Below are positions 18,018 to 26,298 of a stretch of DNA of 64,000 nucleotides, piece after piece (within the stretch, counting starts at the first letter, position 1; each line of letters starts with the position of its first letter). Both the position numbers and the translations under genes were made by a program. Source of the DNA: Patiriisocius sp047731265 (GTDB lineage Bacteria; Bacteroidota; Bacteroidia; Flavobacteriales; Flavobacteriaceae); assembly GCF_047731265.1 (NCBI RefSeq), contig NZ_CP159835.1, forward strand, positions 496,001-560,000, given 5' to 3'. Below the pieces are notes generated by a model. It did not search any database and was not told where the DNA came from. It saw only the letters and a list, made by a program, of their open reading frames with translations.

Positions 18018-18782
18018 ATGGCCAAAGAATTCAAGAAGGAAGGAAAGTACAACTACCTTGAGGCAGGAGAAGGCACACCCATCATTATCCTTCATGGACT
18101 TATGGGAGGCCTTAGTAATTTTGATGGTCTTGTAGATTATTTTCCAGAGAAAGGCTACAAGGTTCTAATTCCAGAATTACCTCTTTTCACCAATCCACTT
18201 TTAAAAACCAATGTTCGAAATTTTGCAAAATTTTTAAAGGAGTTTATTATCTATAAAAAATTTGAAAAAGTAATTCTTGTTGGTAATTCTCTAGGGGGAC
18301 ACATAGGGCTGTTGTATGCTAAATACTACCCAGAGTATGTCCAAGCATTAGTTATTATTGGAAGCAGTGGACTGTATGAAAGCGCTATGGGCGATAGCTA
18401 CCCCAAAAGAGGTGATAAAGAATATATTAGAAGAAAAACAGAGAATGTATTTTATGACCCATCCATTGCAACTCCAGAACTTGTAGAGGAAGTATACAAT
18501 ACCGTAAATGACCGTACTACATTAGTACGGACACTGGCCATTGCTAAAAGTGCAATAAGACACAATATGGGTAAAGATTTGCCTAAAATGAATACACCTA
18601 CTTGCATTATTTGGGGACGTAATGACAATGTAACTCCTCCCGAAGTAGCGCACGAGTTTCACGAAAAACTACCTGATAGTGATTTATTTTGGATAGATAA
18701 ATGTGGTCACGCAGCCATGATGGAGCACCCGCAGCAGTTTAATGAAATACTCCATTCTTGGTTAGAAAAGCGAGGGTTTTAA
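18018..18782 (+). CDS. Alpha/beta fold hydrolase
   Basis: A 254-residue serine hydrolase of unknown substrate. The start is the ATG giving MAKEFKKEGKYNYLEAGEG, which lies just downstream of a good promoter box. The oxyanion segment IIILHGLMGG (about residue 24), nucleophile elbow VGNSLGGHIG (Ser about residue 97), acid IWGRNDNVTPP (about 198) and histidine KCGHAAMMEHP (about 229) form a complete catalytic triad. It is followed by engB on the same strand, an arrangement seen in other flavobacteria. No signal peptide is visible, so it is probably cytoplasmic. Confidence 0.92.
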   Translation: MAKEFKKEGKYNYLEAGEGTPIIILHGLMGGLSNFDGLVDYFPEKGYKVLIPELPLFTNPLLKTNVRNFAKFLKEFIIYKKFEKVILVGNSLGGHIGLLYAKYYPEYVQALVIIGSSGLYESAMGDSYPKRGDKEYIRRKTENVFYDPSIATPELVEEVYNTVNDRTTLVRTLAIAKSAIRHNMGKDLPKMNTPTCIIWGRNDNVTPPEVAHEFHEKLPDSDLFWIDKCGHAAMMEHPQQFNEILHSWLEKRGF

Positions 18783-18855
18783 TCACCTTCAAATCTCATT
18801 TTAAGAATTCGCACTAATATAGAATTCGAAAACACACTTGAATCATATTCTTCTT

Positions 18856-19467
18856 ATGAAAGTAAAATCGGCCACATTTGTAATGAGCAACAGCGAAGTT
18901 GCCAAATGCCCCAAAGAAAGACTTCCTGAATATGCTTTTATAGGAAGGAGTAATGTTGGAAAATCATCACTTATCAATATGTTGATGGCTCGAAAAAGTC
19001 TTGCTAAAACTTCTGGTCGGCCTGGAAAAACACAACTCATTAATCATTTCATCGTTAACAGCAACTGGTATTTAGTGGACTTACCCGGATATGGCTATGC
19101 ACGTGTTTCAAAAAAAGCTAAGAAGACGTTTCAAAAATTCATTACCAATTATTTTGAAAAGAGAGAACAATTGGTTTTAGCTTTTGTGCTTATTGATTGC
19201 CGTCATGAACCGCAACCAGTCGATATGGATTTTATGCAATACTTAGGCGAAAAAGAGATTCCATTTCATATTGCTTTCACTAAATCTGATAAATTAAGAC
19301 CGAAAGCACTGGAGCGAAATATTGCGGCATACTCAGAAAAAATGTTGGAGACTTGGGAGGAAATGCCCCCGTATTTTACCACCTCGGCGAGTAATAGCGC
19401 AGGTCGCGATGAATTGCTGAATTATATTGAAAACATCAACATAGATTTTCATGCTTCAGCCCCGTAA
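18856..19467 (+). CDS. Ribosome biogenesis GTPase YihA/YsxC/EngB
   Basis: TRAFAC-class GTPase that assists 50S ribosomal subunit assembly. It is 203 residues from the ATG giving MKVKSATFVMSN; a TTG at 18,838 would add six residues. G1 is FIGRSNVGKSSLIN (about residue 28), switch region SGRPGKTQLINHF contains the G2 threonine, G3 is LVDLPGYGYA, G4 is TKSD and G5 is TSAS. All nucleotide-binding motifs are intact. It sits downstream of the hydrolase, facing gldC/gldB. Confidence 0.96.
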   Translation: MKVKSATFVMSNSEVAKCPKERLPEYAFIGRSNVGKSSLINMLMARKSLAKTSGRPGKTQLINHFIVNSNWYLVDLPGYGYARVSKKAKKTFQKFITNYFEKREQLVLAFVLIDCRHEPQPVDMDFMQYLGEKEIPFHIAFTKSDKLRPKALERNIAAYSEKMLETWEEMPPYFTTSASNSAGRDELLNYIENINIDFHASAP

Positions 19468-19475
19468 AAACACAA

Positions 19476-19844
19476 TTAATTTATTGCTCGAAGCGTATCT
19501 TCTATAGTCTTAATCAAAGCCTCAATATCGTCTAAAGTATTTAGCTTTTTAGCATCTATAAAAACATACAAGCCGTCATTGTCTTGTGAGAGTATTATTG
19601 GAAAATCATATTTTGGCAACCATTTTGACCGGTATTGCTTTAAAAACTCGTCTTTGTGCAAGAATACTAACTCAAGGTTACTTGATTCCCTAAAGGCCGC
19701 CCAAGTAGTATTCTCCTTAAAATTTCCGAAGGTAAGCGCACACAAATTACAGCTGTATGTTTCAGGACTAATAATTTTATGCGCCGTTCCCATCAAAGAA
19801 TTCAACGCACCAGAATTGGCGTTATAAACAAAAATGAGCTTCAT
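19476..19844 (-). CDS. Conserved hypothetical protein with CNLC motif
   Basis: A 122-residue protein with no assigned function. The start is placed at the ATG giving MKLIFVYNANSGALNSLMG; the frame extends nine residues further but then overlaps gldC. A YSCNLCALTFGNF stretch near residue 30 carries a CxxC pair that could bind metal or be redox active. Similar small proteins occur next to gldC in other flavobacteria, sometimes labelled GTPase, though no nucleotide-binding motif is visible here. It is the last gene of the gldB-gldC run, 13 bases after gldC. Confidence 0.75.
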   Translation of the reverse strand: MKLIFVYNANSGALNSLMGTAHKIISPETYSCNLCALTFGNFKENTTWAAFRESSNLELVFLHKDEFLKQYRSKWLPKYDFPIILSQDNDGLYVFIDAKKLNTLDDIEALIKTIEDTLRAIN

Positions 19845-19857
19845 TGCGACAAAAAGG

Positions 19858-20199
19858 CTATTGTTTTCCACTTTTTAACTCTAACTTCTCTGCAAAATAA
19901 TCACAAAAATCTTTCATTGTTTCTGTCATTTTATCGTCGTTCGTGGCGCGATGAAAGGTATCTGCCATAGCACTTAATGTTTGGTGAAAAAACAATTTCA
20001 TTTCGTCTAAGGGCATGTCCTTTGTCCAAAGATCGATACGAAGGGATTCTTTGCTTTTATGGTCCCAAACGGAAAGCAACACGGCTTTTGTTTCTTCATT
20101 ATTTATTCCCCCATCGGTCGCAGTCCAATGTAGTTTTTCTGGAACTTTATTATCGTCGAGTGTTACTGCTATATTTATTTGTGAAGATTTTTGTGACAT
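19858..20199 (-). CDS. gldC: Gliding motility protein GldC
   Basis: Small cytoplasmic protein needed for full gliding motility in Flavobacterium; its biochemical role is not settled. It is 113 residues, the family length. Recognised stretches are LDDNKVPEKLHWTATDGGI, SVWDHKSKESLRIDLWTKDM and DFCDYFAEKLEL. It lies two bases downstream of gldB, the same pairing as in F. johnsoniae. GldC works alongside the Gld/Spr machinery that forms the motility apparatus and type IX secretion system. Confidence 0.93.
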   Translation of the reverse strand: MSQKSSQINIAVTLDDNKVPEKLHWTATDGGINNEETKAVLLSVWDHKSKESLRIDLWTKDMPLDEMKLFFHQTLSAMADTFHRATNDDKMTETMKDFCDYFAEKLELKSGKQ

Positions 20200-20201
20200 T
20201 G

Positions 20202-21164
20202 TTATTTTTTAGGTTTGTATTTACTTGACTTGAAAAGTTTTTCTGGTTCATACACCAGCATTTGTTGCGGTGTAATATTATTGTTTCTCATAAAAGCTTT
20301 AACAATTTGCCAACCCACAAATCTTGCCAACATTCCCGGGGTCTCATTATCCAATTCTAGATAAAATTTTGAAAATGGGGCGGGCGCAATAAATCGTGGT
20401 ATCAGCTTTTGATCTGTGCTATAAAGCAATTCTTTCTCGACGAAATAGCGCCAAATATATGCTTCATTGTCTTTTGCCCACAGCAACTCTTCTTCAGTAT
20501 ACCCAATTTTTTCAGCATCTGATGTTTCTGGAAGCCACAGGTCTTTTAGGTATAATTCTTTGCCAAAATAAATCATCTGATCCAACAATACATTTTTTGA
20601 CGGTTTAGAAATATATTCACTCGCATACTCCGAAGCAATATCTGGCATAAGTTGAGATGGCTTAAGATTCTTTTTTATATACTTTTTGAAGGTATCATAA
20701 AAATGGTGTTCTACTCCCAAATAATTATCTAGAGATACAATTAACAAGGTATCAGAAGCAGCAATTACCTTATTACTATAGTCAATGTTATTTGTTAAAG
20801 TTATTGTGGTAGGCACTCGAAATCTTGGAAAATAATATTTTATATGCTGAAACAGGGGCCCTAATTGATCTGCGAGAATTTGATCTTCTGGAAATGTCTT
20901 CTCCACTTCAAAAGCTAGTTCCTTTTGTGATGAATCTTTCATTTTATTAATCCAAACTGAATCTGGCACCCGTGGCGAAAAAAACATTGGATACTTTTCT
21001 TTTAAAATCGGCAAATCATCCTCACTAGATTGAGCAAATTCCACATCAAACCTTATGATATTTATAGCTACTGGAATTACAGCAATTTCCTTTGCGATTT
21101 TACTTTGCTCTTCGCAACCAAAAAAAAATAGTATTGACAGTATAAATAATAGTCCTTTGTTCAT
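20202..21164 (-). CDS. gldB: Gliding motility lipoprotein GldB
   Basis: Membrane lipoprotein essential for gliding and for T9SS function in F. johnsoniae. It is 320 residues. The N-terminus LLFILSILFFFGCEEQ is a lipoprotein signal peptide with the acylated cysteine at about residue 17. Family stretches seen are SVWINKMKDSS, VSLDNYLGVEHHFYD and GMLARFVGWQIVKAFM near the C-terminus. It is the first gene of a gldB-gldC unit and is divergent from nadE across a 208-bp gap holding promoter boxes. Confidence 0.93.
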   Translation of the reverse strand: MNKGLLFILSILFFFGCEEQSKIAKEIAVIPVAINIIRFDVEFAQSSEDDLPILKEKYPMFFSPRVPDSVWINKMKDSSQKELAFEVEKTFPEDQILADQLGPLFQHIKYYFPRFRVPTTITLTNNIDYSNKVIAASDTLLIVSLDNYLGVEHHFYDTFKKYIKKNLKPSQLMPDIASEYASEYISKPSKNVLLDQMIYFGKELYLKDLWLPETSDAEKIGYTEEELLWAKDNEAYIWRYFVEKELLYSTDQKLIPRFIAPAPFSKFYLELDNETPGMLARFVGWQIVKAFMRNNNITPQQMLVYEPEKLFKSSKYKPKK

Positions 21165-21245
21165 TTAAATAGTATCTGAACCTATGTAACGAAAATCCTT
21201 TTTACTAATTTTGTAGGTAGAAGGGTCTTTGAATTAAAAGCATTA

Positions 21246-21253
21246 CAAAACTA
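21246..21253 (-). promoter_or_regulatory. -7 box before gldB
   Basis: TAGTTTTG on the minus strand matches TAnnTTTG and lies 81 bases before the gldB ATG, giving a leader of about 75 nt. A plus-strand box TAATTTTG at 21206-21213 could serve nadE in the divergent direction, but no clear -33 element accompanies it. Confidence 0.45.
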
Positions 21254-21372
21254 CACTTTTAAGTAAGGAATTCTGCATTAAAATTATGAAATGCCCGACA
21301 ACGATTAAATAATCAAACGAAGATGTACCAATAGGGCATTGCATCTTTAAATTTATAAAATATCTAATAGAG

Positions 21373-22158
21373 ATGAATGCATCAAAAATAACCGAATATA
21401 TTGTAAATTGGCTTAAAGACTATGCAACCAAGGCTAAAATGGATGGGTTTGTGGTTGGAGTTAGCGGAGGACTTGATAGTGCTGTAACATCTTCACTTTG
21501 TGCCATGACTGGATTAAAAACATTGTGCGTTGAGATGCCAATACACCAAGCGAAAAGCCAAGTTTCTAGAGGAAGAGAACATATTGAACAACTAAAAAAT
21601 AGATTTACCAATGTAACAGATGTTGAAGTAGACCTAACTCCTGTTTTTGACACCTTCAAAAAGCAAACACCTCTAGCAGTCGATGATACGCTCTTAGAAA
21701 TATCATTGGCCAATACTCGTGCTAGGCTAAGAATGTCTACTTTGTATTATTTTGCGGGATTACACCGACACCTTGTTTGCGGAACCGGAAACAAGGTGGA
21801 AGATTTTGGGGTTGGATTCTACACAAAGTATGGTGATGGAGGCGTTGATTTGAGCCCAATCGCAGATTTAATGAAAAGTGAGGTCTACAATGTCGGAAAA
21901 TTTATAAAAATACCAGACTCAATAATGGGCGCAGCTCCTACTGACGGCCTCTTTGGCGACAGCCGCACAGATGAAGATCAAATTGGAGCGAGTTATGACG
22001 AACTAGAATGGGCTATGCATATGATTGAGGCAGGAAACACAAAAGACTTTGATGCCAGACAAAAAGTTGTTTTTGAACTATATAAGAGGCTTAACAAAGC
22101 AAACCAACACAAAATGAATCCCATCCCGGTGTGCGAAATACCCACTAATATAGGATAA
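21373..22158 (+). CDS. nadE: NAD(+) synthase, ammonia-type
   Basis: Converts nicotinic acid adenine dinucleotide to NAD+ with ATP and ammonia. It is 261 residues. The PP-loop VVGVSGGLDSAVTSSLCA (about residue 26) binds ATP, and GTGNKVEDFGVGFYTKYGDG (about 137) and SEVYNVGKFIKIP are substrate-site segments. No glutaminase domain is present, so it should use free ammonia or a separate amidotransferase. Proximity to gldB is common in flavobacteria, but no functional link is evident. Confidence 0.95.
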   Translation: MNASKITEYIVNWLKDYATKAKMDGFVVGVSGGLDSAVTSSLCAMTGLKTLCVEMPIHQAKSQVSRGREHIEQLKNRFTNVTDVEVDLTPVFDTFKKQTPLAVDDTLLEISLANTRARLRMSTLYYFAGLHRHLVCGTGNKVEDFGVGFYTKYGDGGVDLSPIADLMKSEVYNVGKFIKIPDSIMGAAPTDGLFGDSRTDEDQIGASYDELEWAMHMIEAGNTKDFDARQKVVFELYKRLNKANQHKMNPIPVCEIPTNIG

Positions 22159-22292
22159 ATATAGCGATTGAACGAATTTTAAGGCGTTACAACGAAAAGA
22201 AATTCCTACAAAAAAAGTATTAACTATTTTGCGATTACAAGTATAGAGATTACTCAATTATTATTTAAGCGAACAGTCAAAAATAAAATATT

Positions 22293-22925
22293 ATGAAGAC
22301 CGTCTTGATTGCAGATAACCATCCAATTACCAGAAAGGGTGTTACCTGTTTATTAAAAAAGAATAAGAACTTTTCAATTATCGGTAAGGCCATTAATGCT
22401 GAAGAACTTTATACTAACCTGCGCCAAAATACTCCTGATATTTTAATTATGGAAATTGATATCCCAAATATAAATGGGATCAATGCGATGCGAAATATCA
22501 AAACTGAATTCCCTGGAATGCGTGTTTTAATTTTTTCTTGCCATCCTGAGGAAATTTATGCACTACGATCCATTAAATCTGGTGCTGCAGGGTATGTACC
22601 AAAAACAGCTTCTACGAAAACCTTCATGAAGGCAATAAAACAAATCGCTAAGGGAGGCATCTTCTTAAATGATGAATTAACAGCAACGTTTACAAGCAGA
22701 AATGTATTAGAGAGTAACGCAATTAGTCGTTACAAAAAGCTCTCCTCTAGAGAGATAGAAGTACTCAATTTATTGTCTAGTGGAAAACGCAATAAAGACA
22801 TTGCAAACGCTTTAGATATAAACGAAAAAACGGTTAGTACTTACAAGACGCGTTTGCTTAAAAAACTTAAAGTAGACAATCTTGCAGATTTGATTCACCA
22901 ATCAAGAATGTTTCAGTTTAGTTAA
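22293..22925 (+). CDS. LuxR/NarL-family response regulator with altered receiver site
   Basis: A 210-residue protein with an N-terminal receiver (1-120) and a C-terminal LuxR-type helix-turn-helix (about 148-205, LSSREIEVLNLLSSGKRNKDIA). The usual phosphoacceptor aspartate is glutamate: TPDILIMEIDIPNING places E54 where Asp stands. The acidic pair is D8-N9 (IADNHP) and not Asp-Asp, while the conserved lysine remains in GYVPKTAS (about 104). No histidine kinase gene is adjacent. It probably acts independently of phosphorylation, or with a glutamate that mimics the active state. Its stop overlaps the dnaG stop tail-to-tail. Confidence 0.92.
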   Translation: MKTVLIADNHPITRKGVTCLLKKNKNFSIIGKAINAEELYTNLRQNTPDILIMEIDIPNINGINAMRNIKTEFPGMRVLIFSCHPEEIYALRSIKSGAAGYVPKTASTKTFMKAIKQIAKGGIFLNDELTATFTSRNVLESNAISRYKKLSSREIEVLNLLSSGKRNKDIANALDINEKTVSTYKTRLLKKLKVDNLADLIHQSRMFQFS

Positions 22926-24883
22926 ATAACTCTTCTTAGTTTTTCAGACAAAATGCTGTGTAACGTATTGTAATCCCTTACGTTTTCTAAAACACTCCTA
23001 TCTTCATATTCGCCATTTATTACTGGTGATGCTATTAGTTCCTTTATTTTTGTGGTAATTAAATGCCTCCTTAGATTTAGAATAGTTTCGCTTACTACTT
23101 GTGACACTCCCTTCAGTTTTGCTTTGACATAAATATCTTTACTGTCCCATTTATGAAGTGTATATTTTTCTTCATCCATTAATATATTAGAAATAGTCGA
23201 AGCTTTATGGGTATCTATAGCACTTAGAAAAATTTCAATTTTGAATTCTTGCTCTTGGTTCAGTTTGTTTATGATTTCAAAATAAAGGGTTTTAAAATCT
23301 TCATTTGCAAACTCAATCTCGTCGTCTTGAAGATCTAGGTAAATTTTCTCATACACCTTTGAGGTCACCGTTTCTGGTTTAAAAGTTATTTCTCCTTTAT
23401 CGTTGGCCTCTAGAAGGAGGTCTTCAAAATCTTCTTCCAATGTTCCGTACAGCAACAACAACTCGATGATTTTTCGTTCTAAACTGTATAAAACGTCAAC
23501 TTTAGCAACAGGTTTTTTCTGCTCACTTACAACTTCAAATGGAACAGACTTTTGTGGTTGCTTTTTTGAAGCTTCTTTTATTTCTTTCTGAAGAATTTGA
23601 GCAAGTGTATTAAACAGCACCTCTTCACTAATATCCATGATACGCGAACACTCCTTTATATACACCTCGCGTTTTATTACATCTGGAATTTTAGCAATAC
23701 TTACTACCATATCCCGGATGGTTTCAGATTTTTTTATGGGGTCATTCCCCGCTTCATTTGCTAAAAGAGATGCCTTAAATGCAATAAAATCTTGTGACTG
23801 TTCACGAAGATATAATTGAAGCTCTTCCAGCGTATTGCTCTTTGCAAAGCTATCTGGGTCTTCCCCTTCAGGAAATGTACAAACACGAACATTCATACCT
23901 TGTTCCAAAATCAAATCTATTCCTCTTAAAGAGGCACGAAGTCCAGCAGCATCGCCATCAAAGAGTACGGTGATATTTTTTGTCAATCTATTTACCAGTC
24001 TTATCTGTTCAGAAGTAAGTGCAGTTCCAGAGGAAGAAACAACATTATGAATTCCGGTTTGATGAAACTGAATCACATCTGTATATCCTTCTACCAGATA
24101 ACATTTATCTTCTTTTGCAATGGCTTGTTTTGCGTGGTAAATGCCATAAAGCACTTTACTTTTATGGTAGACGTCACTCTCTGGAGAATTTAGATATTTC
24201 GCTGCCTTTTTATTGTTCACTAAAATACGACCGCCAAAACCTAATGTGCGACCACTCATACTTAAAATAGGAAACAATACCCTGCCTTTAAAACGGTCAA
24301 ATTGCTTCTCTTCTTTGACAATTGTTAAGCCTGTTTTTTCTAGAAACTCAAGCTTATAGCCTTTTTTAATAGCAGCATCTGTAAAAGCAGACCACTCATC
24401 TAGCGCATATCCAAGTTGAAATTTTTCAATAGTCTCTGATGTAAAACCACGCTCTTTAAAATAAGAAAGTCCAATTGCTTTTCCAGCTTCGGTTTTTAAA
24501 AGTGTATTATGAAAATGTTGCTTCGCAAATTCGTTTACTAAATAAAGACTCTCTCGCTCATTTGATTGTTCTTTTTCTTCATTAGTTTGCTCGGTTTCTT
24601 CAATTTCGATCCCATACTTTTTAGCTAAATATTTAATCGCTTCAGGATAAGTAAAATGCTCGTGTTCCATTAAAAACGAAACCACATTTCCTCCTTTTCC
24701 GCTAGAAAAATCTTTCCAAATCTGTTTTACTGGCGATACCATAAAGCTAGGCGAACGCTCATCTGTAAATGGGCTCAAGCCTTTAAAATTAGTTCCAGAT
24801 TTTTTTAGCTGTACAAAATCACCAATAACCTCCTCTACCCGGGCGGTTTCAAAAACATTATCTATGGTAGTACGATTTATCAT
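22922..24883 (-). CDS. dnaG: DNA primase DnaG
   Basis: Synthesises RNA primers for replication. It is 653 residues. Primase N-terminal domain and TOPRIM domain are clear: GLSPFTDERSPSFMVSPVK, a SSGKGGNVVSFLMEHEHFTYPEA segment, RGFTSETIEKFQLGYA, RFKGRVLFPI, TOPRIM glutamate in VEGYTDVIQFHQTG and the aspartates in LFDGDAAGLRASLRG. The zinc-binding segment appears changed: the usual CPFH/CxxC cysteines are not seen (LSPFTDE in place of CPFHxE), as also noted in other Bacteroidota. The start codon directly touches a 17-copy heptamer array. Confidence 0.96.
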   Translation of the reverse strand: MINRTTIDNVFETARVEEVIGDFVQLKKSGTNFKGLSPFTDERSPSFMVSPVKQIWKDFSSGKGGNVVSFLMEHEHFTYPEAIKYLAKKYGIEIEETEQTNEEKEQSNERESLYLVNEFAKQHFHNTLLKTEAGKAIGLSYFKERGFTSETIEKFQLGYALDEWSAFTDAAIKKGYKLEFLEKTGLTIVKEEKQFDRFKGRVLFPILSMSGRTLGFGGRILVNNKKAAKYLNSPESDVYHKSKVLYGIYHAKQAIAKEDKCYLVEGYTDVIQFHQTGIHNVVSSSGTALTSEQIRLVNRLTKNITVLFDGDAAGLRASLRGIDLILEQGMNVRVCTFPEGEDPDSFAKSNTLEELQLYLREQSQDFIAFKASLLANEAGNDPIKKSETIRDMVVSIAKIPDVIKREVYIKECSRIMDISEEVLFNTLAQILQKEIKEASKKQPQKSVPFEVVSEQKKPVAKVDVLYSLERKIIELLLLYGTLEEDFEDLLLEANDKGEITFKPETVTSKVYEKIYLDLQDDEIEFANEDFKTLYFEIINKLNQEQEFKIEIFLSAIDTHKASTISNILMDEEKYTLHKWDSKDIYVKAKLKGVSQVVSETILNLRRHLITTKIKELIASPVINGEYEDRSVLENVRDYNTLHSILSEKLRRVI

Positions 24884-25007
24884 ATTCAGTATTCAGTATT
24901 CAGTATTCAGTATTCAGTATTCAGTATTCAGTATTCAGTATTCAGTATTCAGTATTCAGTATTCAGTATTCAGTATTCAGTATTCAGTATTCAGTATTCA
25001 GTATTCA
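24884..25007. repeat. Heptanucleotide tandem repeat, 17 perfect copies
   Basis: ATTCAGT is repeated without error 17 times (24884-25002) followed by a partial copy ATTCA. The first copy touches the dnaG start codon (CAT at 24881-24883), so in the direction of dnaG transcription it reads ACTGAAT repeated up to the ATG. In the dnaG frame the array carries a TGA every 21 bases, so it cannot be an N-terminal extension. The only promoter-like box, AATCTTTG (one mismatch to TAnnTTTG), lies just beyond the array. Confidence 0.98.
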
Positions 25008-25060
25008 AAGATTAAAAAATGCTATTAAATCACCATGTTTTGAGCATCATTATTATCAAC

Positions 25061-25086
25061 AAAAAAAAACGCTGTTTTCACAACGC
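25061..25086 (-). terminator. Terminator after the beta-barrel protein gene
   Basis: On the minus strand a short stem GCGTTG/CAGCGT (two wobble pairs) with loop TGAAAA is followed by nine T residues. It lies 45 bases past the stop codon at 25131. Confidence 0.6.
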
Positions 25087-25130
25087 CTCTTTCCTTAATT
25101 AACACTTAAATTTATTTATTTTTGATTTGA

Positions 25131-26171
25131 TCAATCCCAATCCCATCGAAGGCCTAGAGAGATGTTGCGTTGTTCTAAATTTGGTGCATCAAAAATTGGG
25201 TTTAAGTCATATTTCACATAAAGAGACATCGCATCCCACCCGATATAACCACTTAGACCGTAAACTATATTATTTGTATTGTAAGATTCACTTATTTTTT
25301 CTTTTACTTTCGCCCCATTTTCATTGTATTTTAATTTTTGCATTGTCGAAAGGTTTAACCCTGCATATCCGCCCAACCCTATCTTAAATTTATTGTCTGA
25401 GCTAAAATAAGTGTTATCATTTTTCTCAATTCGTTTGCTGGGTCCAAATTCAAAATGAATGGGCACTACCAAGTTATCCAATCGCAATTTAGATTTATCC
25501 AATGGTGTTAGAAATTCTTCTATAGTCGTTTCATTCCCATTAGAGACAAAGTAATTATTATCTGTTGGTTTCAAGCCGTTAAATTGAAATGAAACACCGT
25601 ATCTAAGTCTAAGCCATCCCGCATCTTTTAACAGTCTGGTTGTAAAAGCAATTCCCAATTCGGTAAACCTACTTCCACCAATCTGGTATGGAGAATCGTC
25701 TAATGACTGCCCATCAATGATTGCATTATTTAAACCAAATGCAAAAACAAAAGAAGAATAGGTTCTGCGTTGATTGCTTGAAATTTTGCTATTATACTCA
25801 TCTCTATCGCCTAAGCTAAGATTAAAAATAATTTTTTCATCTTCTGCATTCCCATTTCGCTCTAACAAAGCTATTTTATTATCTATAATTACTGTTTTGT
25901 TATCTATATTAAGTGCGTGTTTTTCTGCAGCAACTACTTTTTGTTTTTCTGCTTCTGTTGCTGAAATTTCATTGTCTTCTAATCGTTTCATTATTTCTAG
26001 TACTTCTTTGGACAACGCTTCTTTCTCATTTATTACGACTTTCTCCTTTTGTGCTTTAAGAGCCGTTAATTTATTAATAATCGAAGCATCCACCGAGAGT
26101 TCTTGGGCATTTGAAAAGAAACCAGTTAAAATGAATAGTGTAATTGTGAGTGTTACTGTAATTATTTTCAT
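25131..26171 (-). CDS. Predicted outer-membrane beta-barrel protein
   Basis: A 346-residue secreted protein of unknown function. The start at 26171 gives MKIITVTLTITLFILTGFFSNAQ, a typical signal peptide; alternative starts lie at 26195 and 26234. After the signal there is a charged coiled-coil-like stretch (about 30-90, rich in Glu/Lys). Alternating hydrophobic strands with aromatic ends follow (FVFAFGLNNAIID, WLRLRYGVSFQFNG, FKIGLGGYAGLNLST), and it closes with NISLGLRWDWD, an outer-membrane-barrel-like C-terminus. It lies downstream of the sigma/anti-sigma pair on the same strand and could be a target or member of that system. Confidence 0.8.
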   Translation of the reverse strand: MKIITVTLTITLFILTGFFSNAQELSVDASIINKLTALKAQKEKVVINEKEALSKEVLEIMKRLEDNEISATEAEKQKVVAAEKHALNIDNKTVIIDNKIALLERNGNAEDEKIIFNLSLGDRDEYNSKISSNQRRTYSSFVFAFGLNNAIIDGQSLDDSPYQIGGSRFTELGIAFTTRLLKDAGWLRLRYGVSFQFNGLKPTDNNYFVSNGNETTIEEFLTPLDKSKLRLDNLVVPIHFEFGPSKRIEKNDNTYFSSDNKFKIGLGGYAGLNLSTMQKLKYNENGAKVKEKISESYNTNNIVYGLSGYIGWDAMSLYVKYDLNPIFDAPNLEQRNISLGLRWDWD

Positions 26172-26298
26172 TGTTTTTAATTTTGAATTGAACATAGCTT
26201 CATCTCCTCCTTGTCTAGAAATTGCGATTAACAAATTTCTGGAAGGAGCTGTAAATAGCTGATTGATGAATGATTATTTAGATTGAACTTTATCCTTA

